A stretch of DNA of 37,191 nt, taken from assembly GCA_018644935.1 (NCBI GenBank), contig JABGPL010000037.1:1-37191 (forward strand), written 5' to 3'. A model generated the notes under the pieces. It worked only from the letters and a program-made list of their open reading frames with translations, had not been told where the DNA came from and made no database searches. The position numbers and the translations under genes were made by a program. How positions within the stretch are numbered: the stretch's first letter is position 1; each line of letters opens with the position of its first letter. This document shows positions 26,559-35,068 of this stretch, piece after piece. Source of the DNA: Calditrichota bacterium (GTDB taxonomy: Bacteria > Electryoneota > AABM5-125-24 > Hatepunaeales > Hatepunaeaceae).

Positions 26559-27539
26559 TTATTTATACAACTTTCCCAGTTCGTGTCTTGTTCTGAGATT
26601 TTTGAGCATATCCTTTGTCATTGCATCCAAATCCCAACTGTGTTTCCATCCCCATTCTTTCCTCGCTGACGAATCATCAATTGAATTGGGCCATGAATCA
26701 GCAATTGCCTGTCTATAATCAGGTTCGTAGGTGATTTCAAAGTTTGGAATATACTTCTTTATTGATTCAGCCAATTCTGCAACACTAAAACTCATCGCGG
26801 AAAGATTATAGTCTCCATGATGCTTAAGGTTTGAAAAATCTGCATTAGCAAGTTGAATTGTCGAATTTATCGCATCAGGCATATACATCATCGGCAATCG
26901 AGTTTCTGCATTTACGAAGCAGGTGTATTTGCCCTTATCAATCGCTTCATAGTATATTGCAACTGCATAATCGGTGGTACCACCACCCGGCAGAGTTGCA
27001 TGTGAAATAATCCCTGGATATCTCAATCCTCTAACATCCAATCCAAATCGCTGTACATAATAATCAGCTAAAAGTTCTCCACAAACCTTAGTAACACCAT
27101 ACATTGTTGTTGGTTTGAGACAACAAGCTTGAGGAGTATTCTCCAGGGGCACACCATTTCCCCAGACTGCAATTGAACTTGGGATAATTATTCTACACAT
27201 TTCATACTTGATCCCTGCCTCGAGAATGTTGATAGACCCATTCATATTGACATTCCAAGCCATTTGGGGATTCTTTTCACCAATTGCAGAAAGAATTACA
27301 GCCATGTGATAAATTGTATCGATTTTATATTTGCTCACAATGTTGTCAATTGACGTCGTACTCAATACATCCATCACTGCAAATGGTCCAGAATCTGACA
27401 TTTCCACCGTAGGCTTATTGACAATATCAGTTGCAATGACGTTTTCTGCACCGTATATTTTTCGTAATTCTAGAGTTAACTCTGAGCCGATCTGTCCTAA
27501 AGCTCCAGTAACCAGAATTCTCTTAGTCTCTCTCAGCAT
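26559..27539 (-). CDS. tdh: L-threonine 3-dehydrogenase (SDR type)
   Basis: NAD-dependent short-chain dehydrogenase that oxidises threonine to 2-amino-3-oxobutyrate, the substrate of Kbl. 326 aa from the ATG at 27539. That start gives MLRETKRILVTGALGQIG, the expected Rossmann start (G12-A-L-G-Q-I-G18), with GGAAG upstream; the frame is open 19 codons further back but adds nothing conserved. Active-site Y147-x3-K151 (MYGVTK), SSIAVWG and the GLRYPGIIS segment are typical of the SDR-type threonine dehydrogenase found in Bacteroidota relatives, not the zinc-dependent E. coli enzyme. UDP-sugar epimerases share the fold, but those segments and kbl nearby favour Tdh. Confidence 0.88.
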   Translation of the reverse strand: MLRETKRILVTGALGQIGSELTLELRKIYGAENVIATDIVNKPTVEMSDSGPFAVMDVLSTTSIDNIVSKYKIDTIYHMAVILSAIGEKNPQMAWNVNMNGSINILEAGIKYEMCRIIIPSSIAVWGNGVPLENTPQACCLKPTTMYGVTKVCGELLADYYVQRFGLDVRGLRYPGIISHATLPGGGTTDYAVAIYYEAIDKGKYTCFVNAETRLPMMYMPDAINSTIQLANADFSNLKHHGDYNLSAMSFSVAELAESIKKYIPNFEITYEPDYRQAIADSWPNSIDDSSARKEWGWKHSWDLDAMTKDMLKNLRTRHELGKLYK

Positions 27540-27834
27540 GTTCTTTAACTTCCGGATTGAAGTAGTTATGTTTACAGAGCAAATAGGATTGCACAAGGGT
27601 ACAGTCCGTAGTCTTAGGTATGTATAAGAATAACATGCCGCTAAAACTGAAAGGCTCTTTTGATAAACAGTGTAGTTGGTTTCTCTAATTCACAAAATAT
27701 GAAAGAGATTAACTATTGAGTAAAAGTAATGTGAATTGCGTAGTTTGTCAACAATATAGGTAATGTTTTAAGCAGTTAAGCTTAATGAATAGTTCTGGAA
27801 ATTAGATAGATGAGATAATTAAGAAATTGTTTCT

Positions 27835-28686
27835 TCAGCCCAGATTAAATACTCCGCCTTCAACCGCCAGCTCACACCATATCTTTGACTGGTTCTTTGA
27901 GATATAAGCTCTGGCTTGTTCAAGCAATAAGGTGCATTCTTCATCTGTTCTTTCAGGATCATGGTGCGTAAGAACTACATGAGGTACGGCTGCCTTCCGA
28001 GCAATGTCGATCACTTCCTCATATGTGGAATGACCCCAACCATGGTGAGCTTTGATCTCAGAGGGAAGGTATTGGGCATCATGAATCATTAAGTTAGCTC
28101 CCTGGCAGAAATCAACTAATTCTTCAGGTTTATGCCCTCCCTTATATTCCATGCCGATTTCATTATCTGTAATAAATACAAAAGAATGTTCATCGTGCTC
28201 GAATCGATAGGCAAATCCGTTTCCAGGATGATTGAGGTTCAAAGCAGTAATTTTCAGATCATCAATAACCAACGGGCATGGTAACTCTTTGTGAAAAATT
28301 AGCTTTGCCCTTAAGTTATCCATATTTACAGGTGAATAGCGATTATCATTCCTCTCAATAATGTCTCTTTGAAGTACTTCCTGAGCCATCAAATTACCAT
28401 AAACATTAATTGTTGAGTCGGGATCGAAAGCTGGTGCGAAAAAGGTAAACCCGGAGAGATGGTCCCAGTGAGAGTGAGTGAGAAGCAGAGTTAGGTTTTT
28501 AATATCTTTGGATTTGAAAATTTGTTGCCCAAGTGGGCGAACTCCAGTTCCGGCATCAATGATAACGTGAGTTTTGTTGTTAACGTTAACTTCTACGCAA
28601 GTTGTATTCCCACCGATGCGAACGGTACTTGGACCAGGTGCGGGAATAGAGCCCCTTGCACCCCAGATGCTTAGTTTGATTGCCAT
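27835..28686 (-). CDS. Metallo-beta-lactamase-fold hydrolase (PhnP-like)
   Basis: 283 aa from the ATG at 28686. The frame is open back to 28806 but that would overlap the upstream gene by 77 bases. MAIKLSIWGARGSIPAPGP is the usual start of this subfamily (I-W-G-A-R-G-S). Metal ligands H71-x-H73-x-D75-H76 in LTHSHWDHLSG, later H in NHPGNGF, D in ITDNE and H in LTHHDPE complete a two-metal site. Members are phosphodiesterases on cyclic phosphates or nucleotides (PhnP, RNase Z-like); the substrate here is not determinable. Last gene of the yggS-ileS-lspA operon, 43 bases after the SAM hydrolase. Shine-Dalgarno weak. Confidence 0.85.
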   Translation of the reverse strand: MAIKLSIWGARGSIPAPGPSTVRIGGNTTCVEVNVNNKTHVIIDAGTGVRPLGQQIFKSKDIKNLTLLLTHSHWDHLSGFTFFAPAFDPDSTINVYGNLMAQEVLQRDIIERNDNRYSPVNMDNLRAKLIFHKELPCPLVIDDLKITALNLNHPGNGFAYRFEHDEHSFVFITDNEIGMEYKGGHKPEELVDFCQGANLMIHDAQYLPSEIKAHHGWGHSTYEEVIDIARKAAVPHVVLTHHDPERTDEECTLLLEQARAYISKNQSKIWCELAVEGGVFNLG

Positions 28687-28729
28687 ATCAACTTGAATTT
28701 TGTTTGTAAAAAAAACTCGAGATATAGAC

Positions 28730-29518
28730 TCACCGAATAGACAATATCTCGTATATTTCAACAGGATCACCTGGCAAAACCCCAGCTTTTTTACCAGCAT
28801 GACCACAGTTTAAGGCGATTTCAATGCAACCATCACTCCCATGCAGCCAGAACAATTCGTTGTTCGGATGACTTGAATATGATTCAGAATACTCAATTTC
28901 ATCAAACAATCCAAGCTTTATTTTCCCTGAAGTCTGATTTGGGATATCTGTTGCAATATTTCCAAAGGTATCTATGTAAAGAACTGTCCCTTCAAAACCA
29001 GTATTTGTTCTGTCAGGAGTGGCTGGACAAAATGTATTCTTAAGTTGTCCAAACGTGCCTATTTCAGAGAAATCCTTTCCCTCAACAATCTGAGCTGCAA
29101 CCGGTACAAATAGATCCCTACCATGAAAAGTGTTTGATCTCCTGTTGTGATCAATATCTTCCCACCCAATCACTCTAACTTCAAAATCATCATCCCACCG
29201 AATAGATCTTGCAAAAACTCCATTATCAGGTCCTATCAGGATTCTCTTTCCCGACCGTATGATCACTGCTTGCCTGTCACTACCAACACTCGGGTCAACT
29301 ATTGCTACAAATATTGAGTCATCAGGAAAAACCAATGCGGCCCTTGATAATAAATATGAACATGATTTAACATCACCAATTGCAACCTTATGACTGATGT
29401 CAATAATATGTCCTAATTGTGTACCTGCGAAAAAGGCTGCTTTAAGTTCACCAATATAACTATCTTTATCGCCAAAATCTGTGATGAGCCCCACTATTCT
29501 CGCTGTCAGACGACTCAT
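28730..29518 (-). CDS. S-adenosyl-L-methionine hydrolase (adenosine-forming), DUF62 family
   Basis: 262 aa. Family of the fluorinase/chlorinase-related SAM hydroxide adenosyltransferases, which split SAM with water to adenosine and methionine. Motifs: LITDFGDKDSYIGELK (D14), the segment IVDPSVGSDR with D75 and R82, GPDNG and FHGRD with H132. The D75, R82 and H132 set corresponds to the Asp-Arg-His triad assigned to water activation in this family, so hydrolase rather than halogenase activity is expected. The C-terminal beta domain includes LYIDTFGNIATDI. The ATG overlaps the lspA stop (ATGA), so the two are coupled. Why a SAM-destroying enzyme sits in an ileS/lspA operon is unclear. Confidence 0.88.
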   Translation of the reverse strand: MSRLTARIVGLITDFGDKDSYIGELKAAFFAGTQLGHIIDISHKVAIGDVKSCSYLLSRAALVFPDDSIFVAIVDPSVGSDRQAVIIRSGKRILIGPDNGVFARSIRWDDDFEVRVIGWEDIDHNRRSNTFHGRDLFVPVAAQIVEGKDFSEIGTFGQLKNTFCPATPDRTNTGFEGTVLYIDTFGNIATDIPNQTSGKIKLGLFDEIEYSESYSSHPNNELFWLHGSDGCIEIALNCGHAGKKAGVLPGDPVEIYEILSIR

Positions 29519-30054
29519 TCTTCGGCATTTATCGAATCTGCTTTGTCAGACTCTTTGGGTGTTGAGAAATCTTGAAGAAATGATAAAATTATCAATAACG
29601 TCATGCCCACACACACTGAAGAATCAGCAACATTAAATGTAGGCCACCGTGTCATGATAAAATCGGGAAAATCCACGCTGATAAAATCAACAACCTTTCC
29701 TATCGCAACCCGGTCTATTAGATTGCCAACTGCACCCCCTATAATCAAACCGAGAGCAAGTCCCTGTCCACCACGAGAATAGGGTGATACAAATAAATAG
29801 GCTATCAGTACACATGCAGCAAAGGCGGAAATTACAGCCAGTATTACAGTCGGTATTATCCGGAGACCAAAAGCCATACCCGGATTCAGCACATGTTGAA
29901 TCCATAAAAATTCACCGTCAAATAGGCGAATTTGTCTACCAATTGGTAGATAATGACTAATTAATTGCTTTGTAACCTGATCAAGAACAACAATTAACAA
30001 AGCAACTAAAAGGTATTTCCAGCGATCTCTATGAAATGTAATACCGGAAATCAT
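29515..30054 (-). CDS. lspA: Lipoprotein signal peptidase (signal peptidase II)
   Basis: Inner-membrane aspartic protease that cleaves prolipoprotein signal peptides, such as that of the lipoprotein at 17216-19243. 179 aa with four membrane segments. Conserved D25-Q-x-T-K in helix 1, the N-P-G-M-A-F-G segment, then the two catalytic aspartates: D114 in GGAVGNLIDR and D144 in FNVADS. The start overlaps the dksA-type stop by one base (TAATG). A short hydrophilic tail rich in D, E and S follows the last helix. ileS-lspA proximity is widespread in bacteria; here a DksA-type gene lies between them. Confidence 0.95.
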   Translation of the reverse strand: MISGITFHRDRWKYLLVALLIVVLDQVTKQLISHYLPIGRQIRLFDGEFLWIQHVLNPGMAFGLRIIPTVILAVISAFAACVLIAYLFVSPYSRGGQGLALGLIIGGAVGNLIDRVAIGKVVDFISVDFPDFIMTRWPTFNVADSSVCVGMTLLIILSFLQDFSTPKESDKADSINAEE

Positions 30055-30467
30055 TATCCTTCTTTTTGTTTACAAGAAACACAGAGCCTGGCAGTAGGCA
30101 CTAATTCCAGACGTTTCTTCTGAATTGGTTCTTTGCAATCTGTACAGTAGCCATAACTTCCCTCTTTTAGCATCTGTATAGCACGGTTGAGATACTTCAG
30201 ATAACGACCTTCACGAGAGGCTAACAGGAATGCTTTTTCTCTTTCCTGTGCATCAGTTCCCTGGTCAGCCATATGCAGAGAATATGTCGAATTTTCTCCG
30301 GTTCCATCGTGCGCGGAGCTCCGGGTTGATTCAGCCAACATACCCATCTCATACAGTATCTTTTCCCGACGTTGCAATATGAGTTCTTGAAAATACTCGT
30401 TCATTTCTGGAGAATATCTTTCAAGTTCTTCAACATTTTGGCGAACCACTTTATCTCGCTTGAGCAT
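30054..30467 (-). CDS. DksA/TraR-type zinc-finger protein
   Basis: 137 aa. N-terminal coiled coil (about 20-100), then a four-cysteine zinc finger: C108-x2-C111 and C129-x2-C132. The turn near the coiled-coil tip reads M-A-D-Q-G-T-D-A (D68, D72), the form common in FCB members. Such proteins bind in the RNA polymerase secondary channel and adjust initiation, often with ppGpp; whether this short form does so is not certain. The ATG lies three bases after the ileS stop and uses AGGGTG inside ileS as Shine-Dalgarno. Positioned ileS-dksA-lspA, an order common in several phyla. Confidence 0.88.
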   Translation of the reverse strand: MLKRDKVVRQNVEELERYSPEMNEYFQELILQRREKILYEMGMLAESTRSSAHDGTGENSTYSLHMADQGTDAQEREKAFLLASREGRYLKYLNRAIQMLKEGSYGYCTDCKEPIQKKRLELVPTARLCVSCKQKEG

Positions 30468-30470
30468 AAT

Positions 30471-33400
30471 CTAATTCACCCTATTTATGAATGAAATTTT
30501 AAATTTTCCTTTACTGTCCCCGATTTTCACCGAGTCTACCTCTGTTAAATCTTCGCTAAATACCAGATCGTTTGTAAGTGTCTCTGTACAAATATAAGAA
30601 AGATTTTTCTTTATCGCAGTGACAACCCTCTCATCACCACAAAAATCGATCCTTATCCTCTGGGTTACTTCCAGATCTCTTTCCCGCCTCAGGTTCTGAA
30701 CATGATGGACAAATTCACGGGCTAACCATTCGGCATGCAGTTCTTCAGTAATTCCTTGATCTACTGCAACTGTTAAATCACCATCTGACCTTACCCAATA
30801 ACCATCTACAGCTTCTTGAGTAAGAATTACGTCGGCTAATTCAATCGTCTCATCATCTAACATGAATTTGCCATTTTTAACCAATTGATCCAAGTCTTCA
30901 GCACTCAGATTCTGGATGGCTTGAATTATGGTTTTAACATTTTTTCCAAACCTCGGTCCAAGCGTCTTAAAATCACCCTTTGCACTGTAGGAAAACAGTG
31001 CTTTCGGATTTGATTCTACTCTAAATGATTTAACATTGAGCTCGTCATTGATTAAGTCACCGTATTGTTGAGCAAACTCCTCGCTGACCCCAGAAACAAC
31101 AACCTCCTTCATTGGTTGGCGTACCCTTATACCAGCCTCATTTCGAAGGGCTCTACCAATTGATGAAATTCTGCGTGTCAGATCCATGTCTTCTTCGAGA
31201 GGTTTCGATCTCATCTCAGTCCTTTCCTCAGGCCAGAAGCATAGGTGTACGCTGTCAGGACTATCATCCTCAAATCCACGTTCGAGATTCTGAAAAACAG
31301 CCTCAGTGACGAACGGAAGAAACGGTGCCATAATTCTATTGAGATTTTTAAGCTCGAAATAGAGGGTATTATAGGCATCTTTTTTGTCTAAATCATCCTC
31401 TGATTTCCAAAATCTACGTCGTGAGCGTCTGATGTACCAATTCGTGAGTTCGTCAATGTGTGTTCCAATTGCACCAGCCGCTCGACTCACATCGTAATTT
31501 TGCAGCCCAGCTTCAACCTCTTCTCTCAAACCCTCAAGACGTGATAATATCCACCTGTCAAGTTCGTGTTTTGAACCTGTTAAATCTGTTCCAGGTTTCC
31601 ACCCATCCACCAATGCATATGTGGTAAAAAAGCTATAAGCATTCCAATACGGAATCAGAATTTGCTTAAGGGCTTCAATCATATCATCATTTTTGAACCT
31701 TCTAACTGTCCATGGATTAAACGCATAGAAATTCCACCGGACAGCATCACCACCGAATTTATCGCAAACACCAATTGGTTCTACAATGTTCCCACGAGAC
31801 TTGGACATCTTATGCCCATCATCATCGAGGACATGTTCTGTGCAAATAACGTTTTTATAACTTGATCTGTCCGTTAGAAGTGTTGATGCAACAAGGAGGG
31901 TATAGAACCATCCTCGAGTCTGATCAATCGCTTCACAGATAAAATCACATGGATACTGGTTTTCATAATTATCTTTCGATCCGTCTTTTGCTGGATAACC
32001 CCATTGTCCCCAGGGCATAATCCCAGCATTGAACCAGGGATCGAGCACCTCTCTTTCATGAGCCATTTTACCATTGCATTTGCCGCATGTCAGTTCAATG
32101 TTATCAATACCGGGTTTATGTGGATCGAAGTTCTCAGGTAAAGGTTCAGGCAACAGAGCGCTCAAATCTTCAAATGAACCTACGCATAGCTGTTCGCCAC
32201 AATCAGTGCATGTCCAGATCGGAAGAGGTGATCCCCAATATCTTTCACGCGAGATATTCCAATCCACAACATTTTCAAGCCAGTTTCCAAACCTTCCTTT
32301 CTTGATATGGTTTGGGAACCAGTTAATATTCTCATTTGCTGCCAGCAAACGATCCTTGATCTTCGAGGTCGCAATAAACCACGCACTTTTGGCAAAGTAC
32401 ATCAGCGGTGTATCACAACGGTAACAATGAGGGTAAGAGTGGACTAACTTTTTCTTGCCTAAAAGTAAACCATTTCCGAGGAGGTTCTTGAGAATGTCAA
32501 TATCCAACCCATCCTCTTTAAACCAACGCCCTGCAAATGGCTTGACATCATCGATTACTGTTCCATGTATATCGACGAATTGTACCATCGGAATATCTTT
32601 TTCCTTGATAATCCGAAAATCGTCCTCGCCATAAAGAGCTAAATGTACAATGCCACTGCCATCGTCAGCAGTTACATAATTATCTGCCACAACATGGTGT
32701 GCTTTATCGCCAACACCCTTCAGAAAACTCCACAGCGGTTCGTATGCTAATCCTTCGAGATCTTTACCAGTATGGTGCTTCTCAATTGTATATTCCCCTA
32801 GCAGATCGCTCATCTGCTCAAGCCTATCCTCGGCGAGAATTAGGCGTTCTGTGCCAATATTAATTGTGACATATTTGAGATCCGGATTAACCGCAAGAGC
32901 AACATTTGAGAGCAATGTCCATGCAGTTGTGGTCCAGGCGACGAAAAATGTATCTTTTTCATTTTTTACCGGAAATTTCACATAAAGAGATATATCTGTG
33001 ACATCTGCATATCCCTGTGCAGTTTCATGTGAAGAAAGCGAAGTCCCACACCTTGTACAGTGTGGCATCACCTTTTTCCCCTGATACAGCAGTTTCTTTT
33101 CCCAAGCCTGTTTCAGCACCCACCAGTCTGTCTGAATGTAATCGGTTGTCAGTGTTGCATAATAATCATCAACGTCGAGAAAACGGCCGCATCTGCGAAT
33201 TGTTTTCGTCCATGCATCCTTGTAGCGAAATACGGTTTTTCGGCAGTAGTCGATATACTTCTCTATGCCATATTCTTCAATATCCTGCTTAGAATGCAGC
33301 CCAAGTTCTTTTTCGGCTGTCAGCTCAACGGGCAACCCGTGAGTATCCCATCCAGCCTTACGAAGAATCTTATAACCTTTCATGGTGAAATACCTTGGCC

Positions 33401-33653
33401 AAAGGTCTTTCAGTGCCGACTGCATAATGTGACCGATGTGCGGAACACCGTTCGTTCCTGGAGGTCCATCATAGGCAACATAATCCGGGCACCCTTCCCT
33501 TTCACTTATTGTCCGTTGAAAAATGTTCCTATCTTCCCATAGACTCAACACATCGTGGTCGATTCCTGGGAAACTGACCTTAGGAGTGACAGGCAAAGGG
33601 CCATCGCCGGGTCGATCCTGCCAGTGTTTTTGTTTTTCGGTTGTGCTTTTCAA
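30471..33653 (-). CDS. ileS: Isoleucyl-tRNA synthetase
   Basis: Charges tRNA-Ile. 1060 aa, class Ia. ATP-binding motifs are P-H-I-G-H at 71-75 (inside GPPGTNGVPHIGH) and K-M-S-K-S at 615-619. Between them the CP1 editing insertion contains the TTTAWTLLSN and DDGSGIVH elements. Cysteine pairs in CTRC, CTDC and CGKC suggest zinc ribbons. The GPPGTNG-type HIGH region, the overall length and the long C-terminal part resemble the eukaryote-like type 2 IleS, often linked with mupirocin tolerance (family knowledge; not shown here). The only usable upstream start is TTG at 33653, with no clear Shine-Dalgarno; the next in-frame candidate is TTG at codon 20. Followed immediately by the DksA-type gene. 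Confidence 0.95.
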   Translation of the reverse strand: MKSTTEKQKHWQDRPGDGPLPVTPKVSFPGIDHDVLSLWEDRNIFQRTISEREGCPDYVAYDGPPGTNGVPHIGHIMQSALKDLWPRYFTMKGYKILRKAGWDTHGLPVELTAEKELGLHSKQDIEEYGIEKYIDYCRKTVFRYKDAWTKTIRRCGRFLDVDDYYATLTTDYIQTDWWVLKQAWEKKLLYQGKKVMPHCTRCGTSLSSHETAQGYADVTDISLYVKFPVKNEKDTFFVAWTTTAWTLLSNVALAVNPDLKYVTINIGTERLILAEDRLEQMSDLLGEYTIEKHHTGKDLEGLAYEPLWSFLKGVGDKAHHVVADNYVTADDGSGIVHLALYGEDDFRIIKEKDIPMVQFVDIHGTVIDDVKPFAGRWFKEDGLDIDILKNLLGNGLLLGKKKLVHSYPHCYRCDTPLMYFAKSAWFIATSKIKDRLLAANENINWFPNHIKKGRFGNWLENVVDWNISRERYWGSPLPIWTCTDCGEQLCVGSFEDLSALLPEPLPENFDPHKPGIDNIELTCGKCNGKMAHEREVLDPWFNAGIMPWGQWGYPAKDGSKDNYENQYPCDFICEAIDQTRGWFYTLLVASTLLTDRSSYKNVICTEHVLDDDGHKMSKSRGNIVEPIGVCDKFGGDAVRWNFYAFNPWTVRRFKNDDMIEALKQILIPYWNAYSFFTTYALVDGWKPGTDLTGSKHELDRWILSRLEGLREEVEAGLQNYDVSRAAGAIGTHIDELTNWYIRRSRRRFWKSEDDLDKKDAYNTLYFELKNLNRIMAPFLPFVTEAVFQNLERGFEDDSPDSVHLCFWPEERTEMRSKPLEEDMDLTRRISSIGRALRNEAGIRVRQPMKEVVVSGVSEEFAQQYGDLINDELNVKSFRVESNPKALFSYSAKGDFKTLGPRFGKNVKTIIQAIQNLSAEDLDQLVKNGKFMLDDETIELADVILTQEAVDGYWVRSDGDLTVAVDQGITEELHAEWLAREFVHHVQNLRRERDLEVTQRIRIDFCGDERVVTAIKKNLSYICTETLTNDLVFSEDLTEVDSVKIGDSKGKFKISFINRVN

Positions 33654-33685
33654 TTTATTAGGTTAATCTTCTTCTTGACTTTTTG

Positions 33686-34528
33686 TTAAAAATCTTTATC
33701 TTCGAGAACCGCTTTATATAAATCAAAGATCACCTGGGACCCAACTTTGGCTCTATCAAGCAGGACATCAAGATCTATCGCCTCAAGACATTCAGGAAAA
33801 CATTCATCTGAAACCAGGCTGAAAGCTACCACATCCATCCCACCATGGACAGCTGTGATGGTTTCAGGAACAACAGACATTCCAATGATATCGGCACCCA
33901 TCGCTCTCATCATACGATACTCAGCCCGGGTTTCAAAAGTAGGACCTGATAGAGCTAACAGTATTGCTCGCGGCAATCTCAAACCTTGATTTCTCGCGTG
34001 TTTTTCAGCAATACCAACCAGACGTCTACTGTAGGGTTCTATCATATCGGGATATCTTGTCCCAAGACGTTCATCATTGGGACCAATCAGAGGATTGTCA
34101 CCCATTAGATTGATATGGTCTACAATCACGACAACATCACCAGCTGAGTACTCCGGATTAACACCACCGGTGATACTTGATAACATTAACGTCTTTGCTC
34201 CAAGCCCACGCATGACACGTACAGGGAAAGTAATCTGTTGCATTGAATAGCCTTCATAAAAATGATTTCTGCCATTCATTGCGACAATATCACGACCAGC
34301 AATTTGTCCAAATATCAATGAACCTTTATGAAAGTCTACGGTTGCTGGAACAAAACCGGGGATATCATCGTAGGGTATTTCCAGCTCAATTTCCATTCTC
34401 TCAGACATACCACCCAAACCACTACCGAATGTCAATCCGGCTACTGGTGATTTAGCATATCCGGCTTTCCTTATGAAGTCAACCGCGATATTAATATTTT
34501 CAAACAGGTTGTTCAGATCATTTTGCAT
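33686..34528 (-). CDS. Purine nucleoside phosphorylase, trimeric (class II) type
   Basis: 280 aa. Splits purine nucleosides with phosphate for purine salvage. Motifs: GLTFGSGLGGMSERME (phosphate loop), GRNHFYEGY, SITGGVNPEYSAGD and GPTFETRAEYR with base-binding E199. At the second base-binding position, Asn243 in the human enzyme (S-L-I-T-N), this protein has D241 (S-L-V-S-D). The E-to-D distance is 42 residues, exactly as in human E201-N243. An Asp here suggests acceptance of 6-aminopurines such as adenosine or methylthioadenosine. The ATG at 34528 is chosen because AGGA lies eight bases upstream; longer starts at 34552 (TTG) or 34549 overlap divIVA more. It overlaps the divIVA-like gene by 11 bases. 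Confidence 0.88.
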   Translation of the reverse strand: MQNDLNNLFENINIAVDFIRKAGYAKSPVAGLTFGSGLGGMSERMEIELEIPYDDIPGFVPATVDFHKGSLIFGQIAGRDIVAMNGRNHFYEGYSMQQITFPVRVMRGLGAKTLMLSSITGGVNPEYSAGDVVVIVDHINLMGDNPLIGPNDERLGTRYPDMIEPYSRRLVGIAEKHARNQGLRLPRAILLALSGPTFETRAEYRMMRAMGADIIGMSVVPETITAVHGGMDVVAFSLVSDECFPECLEAIDLDVLLDRAKVGSQVIFDLYKAVLEDKDF

Positions 34529-35015
34529 TAGTGTGTTCCTGTTCCGCATCAAATTGATCGGGGATTGTGTCTATTTCTTCCAACAGGCATAGCATCTCAA
34601 TCTCTGAGCTGAGCATATGTTTCCATTTTCGCACGAAACTGTTCCGTCTCGTCTCGAGAGATTGAATTTCCTGCCCAATTTCATCAGCACGATTCAGGGC
34701 ATCACGAAGAATGTTCTCTGCCTCAATTTTTGCTTCTCTTCGAAGCAAATCAGATTCGCGTTCAGATTCTGAACGAGCGTTACTCAGTGCCTTTTCAGCA
34801 CTGACCATTGCATCATTCATATTCTTCTCCATGCGCGAGTACGTGCTCAGCTCTGCTTTCAATTTCTCAAGTTCAATTTGCTGAGCTCTATTGTCTTCGG
34901 AAATTTTCTCTAATTCTAAAGATATAGACTCGAGAAAATTGCGCACTTCATCTGGATCGTATCCCCGAAGGGTTTTACTGAATTCTTGTTTTTTGATCTC
35001 GATAGGGCTTAGCAC
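34518..35015 (-). CDS. DivIVA-domain coiled-coil protein
   Basis: 165 aa. N-terminal DivIVA segment: L-S-P-I-E-I-K-K-Q-E-F, then L-R-G-Y-D-P-D-E-V-R-N-F-L, the conserved lipid-binding head. A long coiled coil rich in E, K and A runs from about 30 to 130, then a short acidic tail. Family members sit at curved membrane or division sites and recruit cell-wall or division proteins; in Gram-negatives the role is less well known. Start is GTG at 35015 with partial Shine-Dalgarno GGAT; the nearby ATG (35020) is out of frame. Location between yggS and the nucleoside phosphorylase, upstream of ileS, recalls the yggS/divIVA/ileS order of Gram-positives. Confidence 0.88.
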   Translation of the reverse strand: MLSPIEIKKQEFSKTLRGYDPDEVRNFLESISLELEKISEDNRAQQIELEKLKAELSTYSRMEKNMNDAMVSAEKALSNARSESERESDLLRREAKIEAENILRDALNRADEIGQEIQSLETRRNSFVRKWKHMLSSEIEMLCLLEEIDTIPDQFDAEQEHTNAK

Positions 35016-35068
35016 TGCATCATCCGGTTTAGTTTCAAATATTGAAATTTTTTACAGGAAAGGCACAT

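Noticed and set aside
27540-27596. 19-codon upstream extension of tdh
   Set aside because: The Rossmann start sits right after the ATG at 27539, which has its own Shine-Dalgarno; nothing conserved lies upstream.
27540-27834. Possible small gene or RNA between tdh and the MBL hydrolase
   Set aside because: I see only AT-rich sequence, with no conserved-looking frame or stable hairpin beyond a 6-base A/T stem at 27821-27835.
28687-28806. 40-codon upstream extension of the MBL hydrolase
   Set aside because: It overlaps the SAM hydrolase coding end and is not family-like; MAIKLSIWGARGS is the normal start.
33060-33542. 160-codon open frame on the plus strand
   Set aside because: Antisense to the ileS N-terminal region, which has unmistakable motifs.
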